This document shows, piece after piece, positions 23,600 through 34,264 of a DNA stretch of 64,000 bases. Every line of letters begins with the position of its first letter. Position 1 is the stretch's first letter. Source of the stretch: Phymatolithon calcareum. Its lineage: Eukaryota > Rhodophyta > Florideophyceae > Hapalidiales. Made by a program: the position numbers and the translations under genes. The DNA lies in contig OZ345376.1 of the NCBI GenBank assembly GCA_977006965.1, positions 1 through 64,000 on the forward strand, in the 5' to 3' direction. Below the pieces are notes generated by a model that was not told the origin of the DNA, ran no database searches, and worked only from the letters and a program-made list of their open reading frames with translations.

Positions 23600-24230
23600 A
23601 TCTCGACGTTTTTGCTCTTCTTTGTTTTTTTACTACGGAGAAGAAGAAAGTAGCAAGTGATGGATACTAGCGCTGGAGAAGATGAGTGAAGAAATTTTGA
23701 GTTCGGAACATAATCGTTACACAAAGAAGTTACGGAGACCAAAGCTGCTCTGTTGTCGATAAATCATGCGTCCAGGGCTTGTCAAATAAAAACATGCAAT
23801 TTCCCCCATTGAGCTCATGTGCAGTAATATAAACTTCTTGCAAGACGAATGAAATTGGAGGACGGAGATCAGGTTTTCATTTACGAATATTGTGCATATA
23901 AAAGCAATACGGTTCCGCAGCCCAGAAAAATATACATTGCAAAGAAGACGTTTTATGAAGTGCAAGCGATGTAAGATGACAGCTGGTGGATAACACGCCA
24001 CGCCAGCTCCTGGAAATCCTGACTAACACGTGCACTATGAAGCCCATGAGCCAGATCAACGGTAAGAGAGCACCTGCGGAGTGACTAGCGCAGTCTACTA
24101 GCGTGTGGGCTGCGTGGCGATGTAAATTACTCTAAGCTCTTCAATTTCTTTTTGCACCAGCACCACCCGAGCCTATCGATTTATTTCATGGAAATCATTT
24201 TCTTCCTGCCTTCGCTTCATTCCAACCCCA
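23600..24230. other. Region without recognisable genes
   Basis: Nothing beyond short anonymous open frames on the minus strand (23506-24059). Confidence 0.4.
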
Positions 24231-24234
24231 AACT

Positions 24235-24560
24235 TATTCTCGACATAGCATGTGGCCGGATTTCCCGCATGCACTTGATTTCAGTTTCCATGGAAGCCTT
24301 TTGGGTGATCGCTCGACTCTTGAGCAGCTTGAACTTGCTCCGCCGGACGGCGCGGAACGTAAAGGGTGACGAGGCTAGCGTACGCTTGCTTCGACGCGAC
24401 AGCAGTACGAACTGGCGCCAGCAGACTTCGGCTCGGTATAGGAGGGCCACTACTTGACGTGTCAGGTGCTCCGTTAGGCGGCGGGGGCGCATTGTTTGCA
24501 TGGGTGCTCGGTTCATTTCTCGAACATGTTGGCGATCGTACGAAGAAATTCTAAGTCAAA
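24235..24560 (-). pseudogene. Possible second gag-like remnant
   Basis: On the minus strand, frames around 24240-24290 contain ACGKSGHMLCRE, close to a zinc-knuckle core (C-G-K-S-G-H), preceded by basic, serine/arginine-rich sequence. The spacing to the last cysteine is not canonical and the frame is broken. This is a weak call. Confidence 0.2.
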
Positions 24561-24714
24561 GTCTGAAAATTTTCAACGCGCGCTTAGTGGCATCCGTGAC
24601 AGCCTCCAGAGATTTCGGGAGGTCATCGCCCTTAGATCAAGTCTTCGGGCTGAGTAAAATAGAAAGGACCCGAGGCAGCGCCGCATGAGGAATATCTTTT
24701 GGTGTGCATCCAGG

Positions 24715-24788
24715 TGCGCAAATGGGTAAATGGGTATCCAATAGAGTATTTGCGGAATGAAATACTCAACTGGATACACATTTGCGCA
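24715..24788. repeat. Imperfect hairpin
   Basis: The left arm 24715-24751 and right arm 24760-24788 are complementary apart from an extra segment in the left arm. Shared blocks are TGCGCAAATG, TGGGTATCCA/TGGATAC and GAGTATTT/AAATACTC. It is unrelated in sequence to the GGTACC hairpin family. Confidence 0.65.
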
Positions 24789-25089
24789 TCACGCACATAG
24801 CGCTCGGTCCAGCAATTTGCAATATTTTGCGAATGGAGGTGCGCGATCTCGACGAGCGTCGCATCGTGGCCTCCATGGCCCCGAACATGCCGACCCCTCC
24901 TCACCAATCGTTTGCACAAAAGTATGCGCAACACCAATTTGTATCGATCCTGTGTGCAACTCTGCAGAGAATTTGATCGCGACTGTTGACGATAAACAGG
25001 CGTTTCGTGATGAAGACTAGAAAGGATGAGCACTGTAGGCAGGCCTGTGCGATACCGCGCATAGCCATTGTTGGATCGGTTCAAGTAGC

Positions 25090-25560
25090 TGAACTTCTGA
25101 AACGTTATCGATAGTGTTTTTCACCTTGACGTTGACAATACTGACTTTCTTAATCTTCGTCTTCTTTACAGGATAACGAATTAGGACTCATTTCAGGCGA
25201 TGTCACATGCTCTGGCGATCATTCATTTTTTCACGAGTTACATTCTGAATCATAATATTCCCTGTTTTTGACTTCGAAAAAGCTCCGCATAGTTTGGAAC
25301 ACTCGGAGAGCTGGGTACCGATGCTTCTTTCGCGTGTATTGGTATACTGACCGCGCAGCCTGTGTCTTTCTCCTGGAATGGCAGGTCTGGTACTTTTGAG
25401 ACACTAGAATATTTTCCTTGCTAGAGCAGAACGAAGTGAATTTGAGTAAGTAGTTTGTATACTCCGCGCACAGAAGATAATCCAGGCTTTACGAATGTAG
25501 CTTGAGTGATCTGTTTCAAATTCAGGCTATGGATTTTTTCGATCTTTCAAATCGCCCATC
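25090..25560 (-). pseudogene. Third relic of the piggyBac-like transposase (N-terminal part)
   Basis: The plus strand here aligns with 40060-40500 inside the second element: TTAATCTTCGTCTTCTT, GAATTAGGACTCATTT, TACATTCTGAATC, CGCACAGAAGATAATCCAGGC and GATTTTTTCGATCTTTCAAAT all have counterparts in the same order. The coding strand of that region is the minus strand, corresponding to the N-terminal portion of the transposase at 27162-27480. No terminal inverted repeat is recognisable, so this is a fragment. Confidence 0.7.
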
Positions 25561-25779
25561 AGTTGAGAGAAACATCGAGGCAGTTCTTTAAAAAGACACT
25601 ATTTTTTAATGAAGTTCCGGACAGACTTCTGAAACATGAAGCAATAAAGAGAAATACAAAGTCAACCATTGTCCCTAAACCACATCCGTGTTCCATCAGC
25701 TACAAAGCTGTTGGTGATCAGTTGAACATTTTATAGTTCCTAAATATAGCCAGCCAAACTTAGAACATCAAGAGAAAAA

Positions 25780-26982
25780 TTGAAGTTGTCACGCGAGAAG
25801 CACCAAACGGAAAGTCATCAGGCGTAGACGAGATTTAGGCCTTCCGCTTCACGATGAAGTGCTTAAAGCTCCATTGGAAGCCTACTAAAGGCATTGAGAC
25901 ACAGCTCTACACTGACAGAAAGCACTCCTTGTCACAATACGAAAAAAGTGCGCACGTGTGGCGTCCAACGCCACTATCATACTTCCTACTCTCCTCTAAG
26001 ACTAGCTCCCTTCAATTAGACATTAGAGCTTTCATTTACAGCAAGCCCTTACAGAAAGCATTACATCAATTACAGTACCGTAGGTTTCGATACGTACTTA
26101 CATCAGTAAGGATCACTGAAGGCAAACCCTAGACCTGCTGCTTACAGAGTCTTCCAGCGTACAGATGATTGATCTAATTCTCATACTGCCAAGTCATCAA
26201 TTGATCTATTGTTTTTTCCATAAAGGTCGGCGCTTCGCGCCGACCTCGGCTTTCCGCCAGGAAACAACCCGACCTAAACCAGTGTTCCATCCTGTGCGAT
26301 TCACAACCCCACAGCACGAGAACCCCGGAAACTACCGATCAATTTCCTTGGTGGTCAAGCAGGGAAACGAATTGAGTCAGCTATAGATATGAAGCTGCGC
26401 ACAGTATACTCAGACCGCTAGTTTCAGCTTGGGCTTAAAATCAGTAACAGCAGTGAGCTGGCTATTGAGCTAATACAAGTGGATCGGAGATGTGCTCCAG
26501 TTTTGGACTTTAAGTCTGAGTACGATAAACTCGCGAGATCACACTTGATGAATGGAATCAGGCAAACTCGGCGCAAAGAAGTCCGCGCGTTGATCGAAGA
26601 GTTCTTGACTCCATCATGAGAAACTCCAATTCAAGATGCAATAATAACTTGATTCTAGTGGACAAGGGGTCCAGAAACGGTCGCCACTGATTCCAACCCT
26701 CTACAATATCTTACAGATAGGTTCGGTAAGAGTATAAGGCACGTAAACCTCGGCTGAAGTTCCGGCTATCTTTTTCGCAGACGAATTTCTTTTTTTAGCG
26801 AACTTTCCTGCTGAAAGGCCGCTTGGATATATATACCCAAACAGCACAAGAGTGGGAGATGAAGTAGAACACAAAACAAGGAAAAAGCGAAATTCCTGAA
26901 GCAGAGAAACATTGGGAAAGAAATCCAATCCCGCGATCGAGGTCTTGTCAGTCGTTCCGGAGGTCACGTACGTCGGAGTATC
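25780..26982 (+). mobile_element. LINE, 5' part of a copy split by a DNA transposon
   Basis: Reverse-transcriptase landmarks occur in order in shifting plus frames: REAPNGKSSGVDEI (about 25795), NPGNYRSISLV (26320), FQLGLKISNSSELAIELIQV (26430), LDFKSEYDKLARSHL (26510), a degenerate form of the VPQGSPLSP block (GVQKRSPLIPTLYNIL, 26660) and VTYVGVS at the right edge. These match non-LTR reverse transcriptases and the copy at 40790. Many stops and shifts show it is dead. The copy continues after the DNA transposon, at 29514. Confidence 0.8.
26225..26245 (+). other. LINE hairpin GGTCGGCGC/GCGCCGACC
   Basis: A perfect 9-bp stem with a TTC loop lies within the LINE. The relative at 18714-18734 reads GGTCGCCGC/GCGGCGCCC, in which one stem pair is changed on both sides (G-C to C-G), so pairing is kept at that position. 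Confidence 0.6.
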
Positions 26983-29513
26983 CCTAGTGTCTATGTGCCG
27001 AGCCCCCTCAATCGAGGGGCGATTTAAAATCTCATAAAAACATGTAAAAAGAATGCGAAACTGTCTCTTCGCGCTATATTCGGAAAGACGGGGCCATGTT
27101 CTGTGTGAGGAGTATCGCAAGTAATAGTGTATAATCGCTTCGTTCTTCGCTAAGAACAAAAATGCGATGTCCAAACAGAAAGACAGGACCTGCGAGGCCC
27201 GAGAAAAAAGACCAGCGCCGAATTGTCCGTGCATCGGTACACACAAAAGCAACTTCGGTTACTAGTCTGGCCGAGTGCTGCAGACTATACGGAGCATTTT
27301 CCAAGTCAAAAAATGTAAATGGGACGGTACAAGAGGTAATCATGGAGAAAATCAATGGTCCGACAAGCACTTCACTTCGCGTAAAATGGGTTCTAGTTAC
27401 GAAACCGGTGGAGAAGATTAAGATCAAGAAAGTCAATATTGTCAACGTAATGGCAGGAAAGGCTGACGAAGGTGGTTCTTCCAGTCGCCTAATTGTATCA
27501 AGTCCCAGTCGGCAAAACTCACTACCGCCGAGACCGGCTTACATTACTCGTGGTCGCCAATCTTCATCGCCAGACGCCAACTTCCCGGTTGCCGACGCAA
27601 CCCAAAACTTTCCAGAAGGCTCCAAAAACCTCCGAAGAACCCGTACAAGCTCTGCTCAACCACCTCCGCGCTTTCTCGCCTATGCTTTGCAAGGTTCCTG
27701 GGACCAAGCATCACAAGAGGAACTTGATGTCGTTTCTCCAGACCGTGAGCCGAATACTGTTGCTCATGGCGTGGCATGGTTCGAGCCCCAAGTACTATGG
27801 GCCATTGGGGGTAGGGTTCTTCGTCAGTTCTGCAGAGTTCGCATATTGAACGGAGATTTTACATCCGAAAACGGCGGTATCGGGTCCCACATGCCGTACG
27901 ATTGCTTCATGACGATTTTTCCAATAGTCCACCTGCGAAAAATGGCTTCTTGGAAGTCCGCTAAGCTGAAAAGAATCGGAAGACAGGAAACGATTATGAC
28001 AGAGCTGCTGGAGTACTCGTCCTCATGACGAGGTTTGAGTTCGGCGCTAAGAAAGAATTGTGGGAGACCACCAGACGGAACAAGTACCTCCCTGCGCCTT
28101 CTTTTTCAAACACAGGGAGCATCTCCAGTGTGTTACATTCAGCGTGCAACCAAGTGAAAACGGCTCCATGTCGTCGGCACAATACCGCTGGGCGCTTGTT
28201 CAGGACTTCGTTGATGCCATTAATGACCTCAGAAAGCGCAGTGCGTCTCCGTCAGAACTGATTTGCGTTGATAAATCTATTTATCGTTTGTATGGAAACG
28301 GTGGTCACTGGATTGGGATTGGAATACCCCAATACATTGCCATGGACAGTAAACCGGAGAATGGTGGCGAAATACAGAATTCAGCATGTGTATAACGCTT
28401 CATCTTGAGCTGTTGACCACTGCTGAGGACGAGAAGCGAAGAGATTACGAAGGTGAAACTGCGCATGGTACAGCAGTTCTTCGCCGTCTCGTGGCCGCAT
28501 ACCCCGGTACAAGGCGAATTGTATGCGCGGATTCGTACTTTGCAAGTGTGGAATCGGCAGAGATGCTTCTCCGATTGGGCCTGAAGTTCATTGGGGTTAT
28601 CAAAACCGCGACAAAAAAGTATTCCATGGAATACCTGTCAAAATTTGAGCTTTCTGAAAGAGGGCAATGTGTTTCTATGGTTCGAAAAGCGTTGAATTGC
28701 GAGCCGTCGATGATGACGGCCATGTGGGTTGACCGAGATCGCCGTTATTTCATTTCGACTACATCTACACTATGGAAGAGATGCCGTGCACTCGTGTTCG
28801 CTGACGTCAGCTTGAAGACGGACCCTCACGTGTTGAGCTCTCGGTCCCGCAGTCGGAAGTTTGTGAACATACTATTCGGCTTGTGCTCAAAAAGTGATAA
28901 GCACAATAGATGCCGCCAAGAGAGCTTGGATATGGAGAAGAAAATTCCGACCCAGGACTGGTCGTTTCGAGTTAACACATCTCTTCTAGCAACTTACGTG
29001 CTTGATAGTTGGCTTCTATTTTTCGGTGCTCATCCAGAATCTCTGCACCACATGACGCAGCGATGATATTACGAACCTTTGGCCGAGCAGCTCATCGAGA
29101 ACACATTTGACTTGCGCAATACTCGCAGGCGTTCAGTCACCCAGAGCGTACATTTCCGTCCGGGAGCGGGGTTGGGACGCACTTAACGCCAACGAAGAAG
29201 AAAAAGAAGACTGCAGATGGACTGATGACTACTTTTGCTGTGCAGAACAACTGCAAAGTTTGCAAAGTGAAGAAAACGACATTCGTGTTTTCATCATGTA
29301 ACCTGCTTGATGGGGCCGCAATCTTTATTTCTGGCACTTCAACAGGTAGATATTGTTTTGCTAAGCATGTGGAGGACATCCATGAGCTTGACGCTTTCGA
29401 CTTGCCTGATAGTGAGTAAGTTTCGGTCTCAAAAATTAAATAATTCTCGTTCCCTCAATTGAGGGAAAAGTGCCCCTCAATTGAGGGTAAATATCCGGCA
29501 CATAGACACTAGG
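26983..29513 (+). mobile_element. PiggyBac-like DNA transposon, copy 1
   Basis: The ends carry CCTAGTGTCTATGTGCCG and its exact reverse complement CGGCACATAGACACTAGG. Next to the ends lie palindromes of the type CCCTCAATTGAGGG (27003-27019, 29452-29465, 29473-29487). The interior encodes a broken piggyBac-type transposase. The element sits inside a LINE. Joining the flanks through a single CTAG gives VTYVGVSLGPKGVAD, which fits the intact LINE reading LGVSMNNKGVTD in frame, so CTAG appears to be the 4-bp target duplication and the element proper begins TGTCTA. Confidence 0.9.
27162..29419 (+). pseudogene. PiggyBac-like transposase (DDE_Tnp_1_7 type), frameshifted
   Basis: The N-terminal part (27162-28028, 288 codons) is basic and low in complexity. 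The core resumes in another frame at 28060-28395 with LICVDKSIYRLYG and YIAMDSKPENGGEIQN, the region of the first catalytic Asp. It shifts again near 28390, then 28386-29066 holds IVCADSYFASVESAEMLL (second Asp), GVIKTATKKYSMEYL and AMWVDRDRRYFIST (third Asp region). A cysteine-rich tail (CKVCKVKKTTFVFSSC, about 29250-29300) corresponds to the piggyBac C-terminal cysteine-rich domain. At least three frame breaks make it non-functional. Its role would be cut-and-paste transposition of the surrounding element. Confidence 0.88.
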
Positions 29514-29720
29514 CCCCAAAGGAGTTGCAGATACGCAAATAAAGCGACGAATAAAGAAGGTAGATTCCATGACCTAATGGCTCCTTTCCAACATGCATTT
29601 TGAACCCGTCCTAAGAAAGGGCGAAGCAGTATAGGAAGTAGTCTTTCCCTGTACTCAACGCGCAGAAGCTACTCAGTGGACTCTCTTCTCTAGGTCTCGT
29701 AGTCCAGCGTTTGCCTCAAG
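29514..29720 (+). mobile_element. LINE, 3' continuation after the DNA transposon
   Basis: The frame GPKGVADTQIKRRIKKVDS directly after the transposon matches MNNKGVTDDMAIARV in the LINE at 41185. Further residues (WLLSNMHFEPVLRKGEAV) show weaker similarity to the expected continuation. Confidence 0.65.
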
Positions 29721-30009
29721 AAGATGAAATTTTTGACACACACGTGCGCGTAAGCTGAGGATATGATAGGCGTTTCACAAAAGTCGCAGAGGTCAATGGA
29801 GAACTCACATGGGTGACGTCAACATCATGCCCGCAGGGAGACATAGTGTATAGGTGTTTCGCACTTATATATCAAGCCAGAACCGTTTCAAAAGTAAAAC
29901 TCAAGTTGTCAGTGTTGATGAGGATTATTCCGGAAATGAGGTCATTCCCTTCAAGAAGGTAGACGGAAGGAGTATGCAGCGCAAACACATGACCAGGCTT
30001 CACCGAAGT

Positions 30010-30270
30010 TTACTCCCCTTCCCTCCAAGCTGCTTCCATCTTACGCCGATGCTGCTCGAGAGCTACCTTCCTTCTCCGCTCAATCTCCTGCAGCCTTTGC
30101 AAGACGGTCGCATCATGGACCATAGCATTTGCAGTATCGTCATCTGCGCCTTCTGGGAGCTCCGGAACGACAAAAGAAATAGAGTCAGCTGCTAAAGTAC
30201 ACGGGACAATTTTGGAGAGTTCTCTGATGCTTTTGTAACGATCTGAGAGACCTTTAAACTCCTTCATCAT
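30010..30270 (-). CDS. Short hypothetical coiled-coil ORF
   Basis: An 86-codon minus-strand frame starts MMKEFKGLSDRYKSI and ends in a strongly charged helix (LQRLQEIERRRKVALEQ). It has no recognised domain and no visible partner. It may be a remnant of a gag-type or other retroelement protein; real coding status is uncertain. Confidence 0.25.
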   Translation of the reverse strand: MMKEFKGLSDRYKSIRELSKIVPCTLAADSISFVVPELPEGADDDTANAMVHDATVLQRLQEIERRRKVALEQHRRKMEAAWREGE

Positions 30271-30279
30271 GGATATGTG

Positions 30280-31430
30280 ATTTCGTTCTGTATTCTAGAT
30301 TTACTAAACCGAACATTCGGGGGGAGTACACTTCAAAAGTCGTATGACATAGACACGATCGCTGCTCTCAATCTTAGCCTTAAGGCTAGCACATATGTGC
30401 ACCTGGTTAAACGGTTCATTTACAAACTGTAGGTTGCTTCAGCACAGGCACACCGAGAGCCACCTCAATGAAATACTGGTCAGTTTTGAACTTCCTGCTC
30501 TCGGCAACAATCGAATCGGGAATGTTGAGCATTTTGTTCGTAATTTCCGCGTGCCTCCACAACGGTCACGTTCGGAAAATGAACATAGTTTTTAATTACA
30601 GTTCTAGTGCACAGGGTCTGATTCCAAGTGCATTCTCAGTATTCTAAAACGAGTGAATAAGTCATGTTTCACTGCACGAGTTCCAATGGTGCGAGACTTA
30701 GCTGTTCTGCCGGTCATATTAGAATACGCTGGAAGCGATATTATTTGCATGCTGCGGAGAGCGGGAACGTATCGAACCGTCGCTTTCACGCCTTTTAGGG
30801 ACCAGATCATCTGGTTGTGCAGTCATGTGGTATCGTGTACATGTGCCTGAGCGAGTAACGCCAAGACACTTTCTTTTACTCTTTTTCTCATAGTGTACGG
30901 TAACGAGGATAAACACGCCAGATTTCAGAGGCATGGTACTTCTTCAAACAACTTGCTCAGTTAACGCGGTATGTTTATTTGTTCAATAATTTTGTTTTTC
31001 CGCAGAACAATTTTTCTATCTCGTGATTCAGATATGGCACGGATTTTGAAATAAAAGAGCCGATACCATTTAATCCGAGCTTCTCTTCGCAAGAACTAAA
31101 AAAGACAACTACGTTATGAAGCTGTCGTCTCTATGGATGGCTAAATTGTTTGGGTTAACGGATCAATCCGATCTGGTAGCTTCCCGAATATTTTCGTGCC
31201 CAGGCACTTCATTGAAGTGAAAGAGCAATTGTTGGCCATGGATATGGAGTGCAGGACGCCATCACTGCTTATAGAAGAGGAGCGCAGGCCTGCTTCTTCT
31301 AATCGCGCACGCTATGAAACTGTGAACGCGCTTTTCGAAAAATTAGGGATATTGAGGTGCTTGTTTTGGCATGATTGCTCAAAACACTCTGCGTGTTTTT
31401 GCGCATTAGCTCATATACTCAGTCTAAGAT
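30280..31430. other. Region without recognisable genes
   Basis: No convincing open frames or repeats. Confidence 0.4.
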
Positions 31431-31624
31431 GTATATACAGGGGGGCTGCTATATACGGCCACATTAAATAGTGCTCCATGATGATTAGTGCCACCTCGCC
31501 GGCGATGGCACGAGTACCATACCTTTTTCCGTCCCGTAATGTATTTACAGAATTGAGCGGTCGGCATCACTTCTTCATCCAGGAGAAAACTCATGGATAC
31601 ACCGCCTAGGAGCCGTGGGCTAAC

Positions 31625-32194
31625 ATGGCAAGCTCCGAGATGACGCGAAAGAGTCTCACGCTGCAGAAAAAGCTCGATGCACACCAAATGCTGAACAAAG
31701 TAAGTACTCCGGTTGCAATTATGCAGAAATTTGGCGTTTCTCGGCGTTCTGTAACAAAACTCAAGAGCAAATGTGATGCACTTCTCGCAGAGCCCGAACG
31801 GAACTCTCAATCTCTGCAATCAAAGATGATAAGGCCTGCCAAATTCCCTTAGGTTGACGACAAAGTCTACCGTTTCGTAGAGCTGGCCCGCTCGATGAAC
31901 TTGTTCATCGCTCAAGACGTAATCATTACGCGCGTTCTCCTCGTTTGCGATGCAATACTGCGTCGTGATGGCCTTCCGGACGCGCAGCGCGCTCTCTTGG
32001 AAGGTTTCTCGGCTTCAGTCGGTTGGTGCGTCAACTATTTGAAGCGCCACGCTATTATTTCCGTTGCACTTCATTGTCAGGCGGCGAGCTCGGCCGTGGC
32101 AGAAGTCGCAATGGACATGGCCAAGCTGCTCGAGAGACTCCGTGAGTACGATGTCGAGTGCATCTACAACTTCGACGAAACGGGCCTTTTCTAA
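31625..32194 (+). pseudogene. Pogo/Tigger-like transposase, truncated
   Basis: The plus frame opens with LTLQKKLDAHQMLNK...IMQKFGVSRRSVTKLKS, a CENP-B/pogo type helix-turn-helix. After an in-frame TAG (31850-31852) it continues with FVELARSMNLFIAQDV and FSASVGWCVNYLKRHAI, the second Tc5-type DNA-binding helix set, and ends YNFDETGLF at 32194, which is the start of the pogo DDE catalytic domain with its first Asp. The rest of the catalytic domain is missing. A CAGGGGGGC motif preceded by TA at 31435 could be a left terminus, but no matching right end was found. Confidence 0.8.
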
Positions 32195-32697
32195 AGCTCG
32201 TGCAGAAGAGGACGTACATACTACAGTACTAAGACACGAAAACGCTCCACGGTACCCGCCAGATGTCAGTGAAATGTCGTATCTGCTGCACCAGCGCCGA
32301 CGGTTCGGAGCTCCTGCCGCTGGCGACAACTGGCAAGTCGAAAAAGCAGAGTTTCCATGGCTCAAACGGGCCAGGGCTTTATAAGTTTAGAGGGGGGCAC
32401 GATTGCGGGGACATCTTGAAGAATTGTTAGGGATGCTCTTTGCAACGCGGCATGCAGTAGCGGGCTGGGGAGTTTGGCGACGTCCTGGTCGGAGGTGCCA
32501 GGATGGCATTGCCGCTCGTGGCGCAGGCGCGGGGTATCATAAAGTTCCGTAATTTCGTTTAGTGCGCGACCATAATTGGTTTCAACCCTTTTTGTGTGGC
32601 ATAGGGTGGCACTAATTAGAGTAACGCACTGTATATCGTAGAGCAGACTCAAAGACTGGGTGCTCGGAAGTAATTCTGATGCACCTAACAACGAGTA

Positions 32698-34258
32698 CCC
32701 GGGGGGTGCGGGAAATTTCGATATCTGCATAAGTGTGTGAACCTCTCCTCAAAAGACTAGTCTCTGAATAAAGATTTGGAGCTACTTGAGAACATATATT
32801 TTGTTACATTTTTGAAAAGATGCATCTGTAAGTAGGCCTTGCTGGGCAAGCAGTATGCTTCAATATTACGTGCCCTGAGTTCCGTAACTCGATTTACTGC
32901 CCCGAAACTTTTGCGAAACTTTCGCGAAACTTATGCCTAGCTAAATTTTCTAATACAGTCATTGAGAATCTTTGCCAGGCGAAAGTTAATCCTTAAAATC
33001 TCTTGATTTCGCTTTTTAGGCCAAAAACTGGTACCATAGATTGAACTTAACCATATTTCTGAAATAGTTTACGAAAATCTTGAAAAAAAGTTGCCGAAAG
33101 TTACTGTCTAAAGTGAAAAATTTCGCACTTTCGGCAAAAGTTTCGCAAATTGGACCACTACTTTTGACCATATCATGACCGAATTTTAGCGTTTCTTTTT
33201 CAAGTCCATGCGCAGGAGGGTGCAGGAAATGTCGAAACTCCAATATTACCAAGAACATGGACCACGTTCAGGGCATTAACGAATCAGCGTAAACAACGAA
33301 AACATGTGACTAATAGCGTAGCAGAGCTTTTCTTTTCAAATTGATGCTATATATGATAGCAATTGCAAAATTGCTTTTCCCTAATCTATATCGGTGCAGT
33401 GAGGGCTTGTTTCATTTTGAGATTACGTGCGTTACGGAACGAAACGGCTACTCGGGAAATTTGTCAAGCGAACCTTTCGCGTCGACAAAACAGGCCATCG
33501 AAAGTTTCGCTTTCTTGTTTTTGTCGAGGCGAAAGTTTGTAGACGAAGCGTTGCAATGCCATCGTTCTTAGCGAAACTTTGCTCTCTGATGTTGGAACTA
33601 CCAAGTTTTGGCAAAAAAAGGGTAGAAAGGGCTCCGCGTCCTGGCGAAAGTTGCAAGCGAAAGTCGAAAGTTTCGCAAAAAACGCGAAAGTTTTGATTTC
33701 TCAGAGAAAGTTTCGCATGGAAAATGAAAGGCATTTTCAGATTTTTTCACATGGATCGCCAGATCTCATTGAGTACTACAAAGTTGCGCTAAATAATTGA
33801 GTGTTGCTCAAGTCTTGAGCAGAATATAGTCCATGAAAGTCAGGCGCTCGGCGAAAGTTTCGATTCTGGCAAATTCGTGACACGTGTTCTTGGCGAAACT
33901 TTCGCGAACTTTCGCTTGGCAAATCCGGATCCGTAACTTTTCGTATCATACCATGGTTTTGTACATGAGTACTTTGTTCACGTCCCAGCAATAACATTCC
34001 ATACGTATGGTCCAGCAGTTCACGCTCTCGGCGATAGATATTCATGATCCGCAAAATCTATCTGCTTATTGCGCAGGTTGATAAAAATTATCAGCTCCCT
34101 CAAAAAGTAGTAAAAGCAAAATTTCGATATTTCCCGACCCCTCCGGCATAGTAAGACCAACTAATTATGCTGCACAACTAATAGTTTTTAGTTTTGATCT
34201 TTAATATGCTTGTTCCAGAGCTTTTGTGTTTTTTCGATATTTCCCGCACCCCCCCGGA
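32698..34258. mobile_element. Putative non-autonomous element with GC-rich inverted ends
   Basis: Left end CCCGGGGGGTGCGGGAAAT (32698 onward) followed by TTCGATAT; the right end at about 34228-34258 is the reverse complement (TTTCGATATTTCCCGCACCCCCCCGG). A second right-type end lies at 34120-34150 (TTTCGATATTTCCCGACCCCTCC), and a weaker internal left-type copy at 33213-33238. The interior carries many GCGAAA(C/G)TTTCGC-type motifs (32900-33930). No transposase frame is recognisable, so it would depend on another source. No target duplication was established. Confidence 0.6.
32900..33930. repeat. Cluster of GCGAAA/TTTCGC motifs
   Basis: Variants of GCGAAASTTTCGC, whole or as half-sites (GCGAAAGTT, AACTTTCGC), occur at about 32905-32935, 32979, 33090, 33120-33150, 33475-33515, 33528, 33570, 33643-33715, 33852 and 33885-33915. 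Such dense short palindromic motifs are reminiscent of subterminal transposase-binding repeats. Confidence 0.85.
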
Positions 34259-34264
34259 TGTTAA

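Noticed and set aside
24632-25084. 150-codon minus-strand ORF
   Set aside because: It runs through a hairpin and has no motif or composition suggesting a protein.
26983-29513. Reading the ends as a CACTA (En/Spm) element because of CACTAG
   Set aside because: The element reads CTAGTG at its left and CACTAG at its right end, the reverse of CACTA elements, and the transposase motifs are piggyBac-like.
32698-34258. Linking the GC-rich inverted ends with the pogo-like transposase upstream
   Set aside because: The pogo fragment lies outside the inverted ends and its possible left end (CAGGGGGGC) does not match them.
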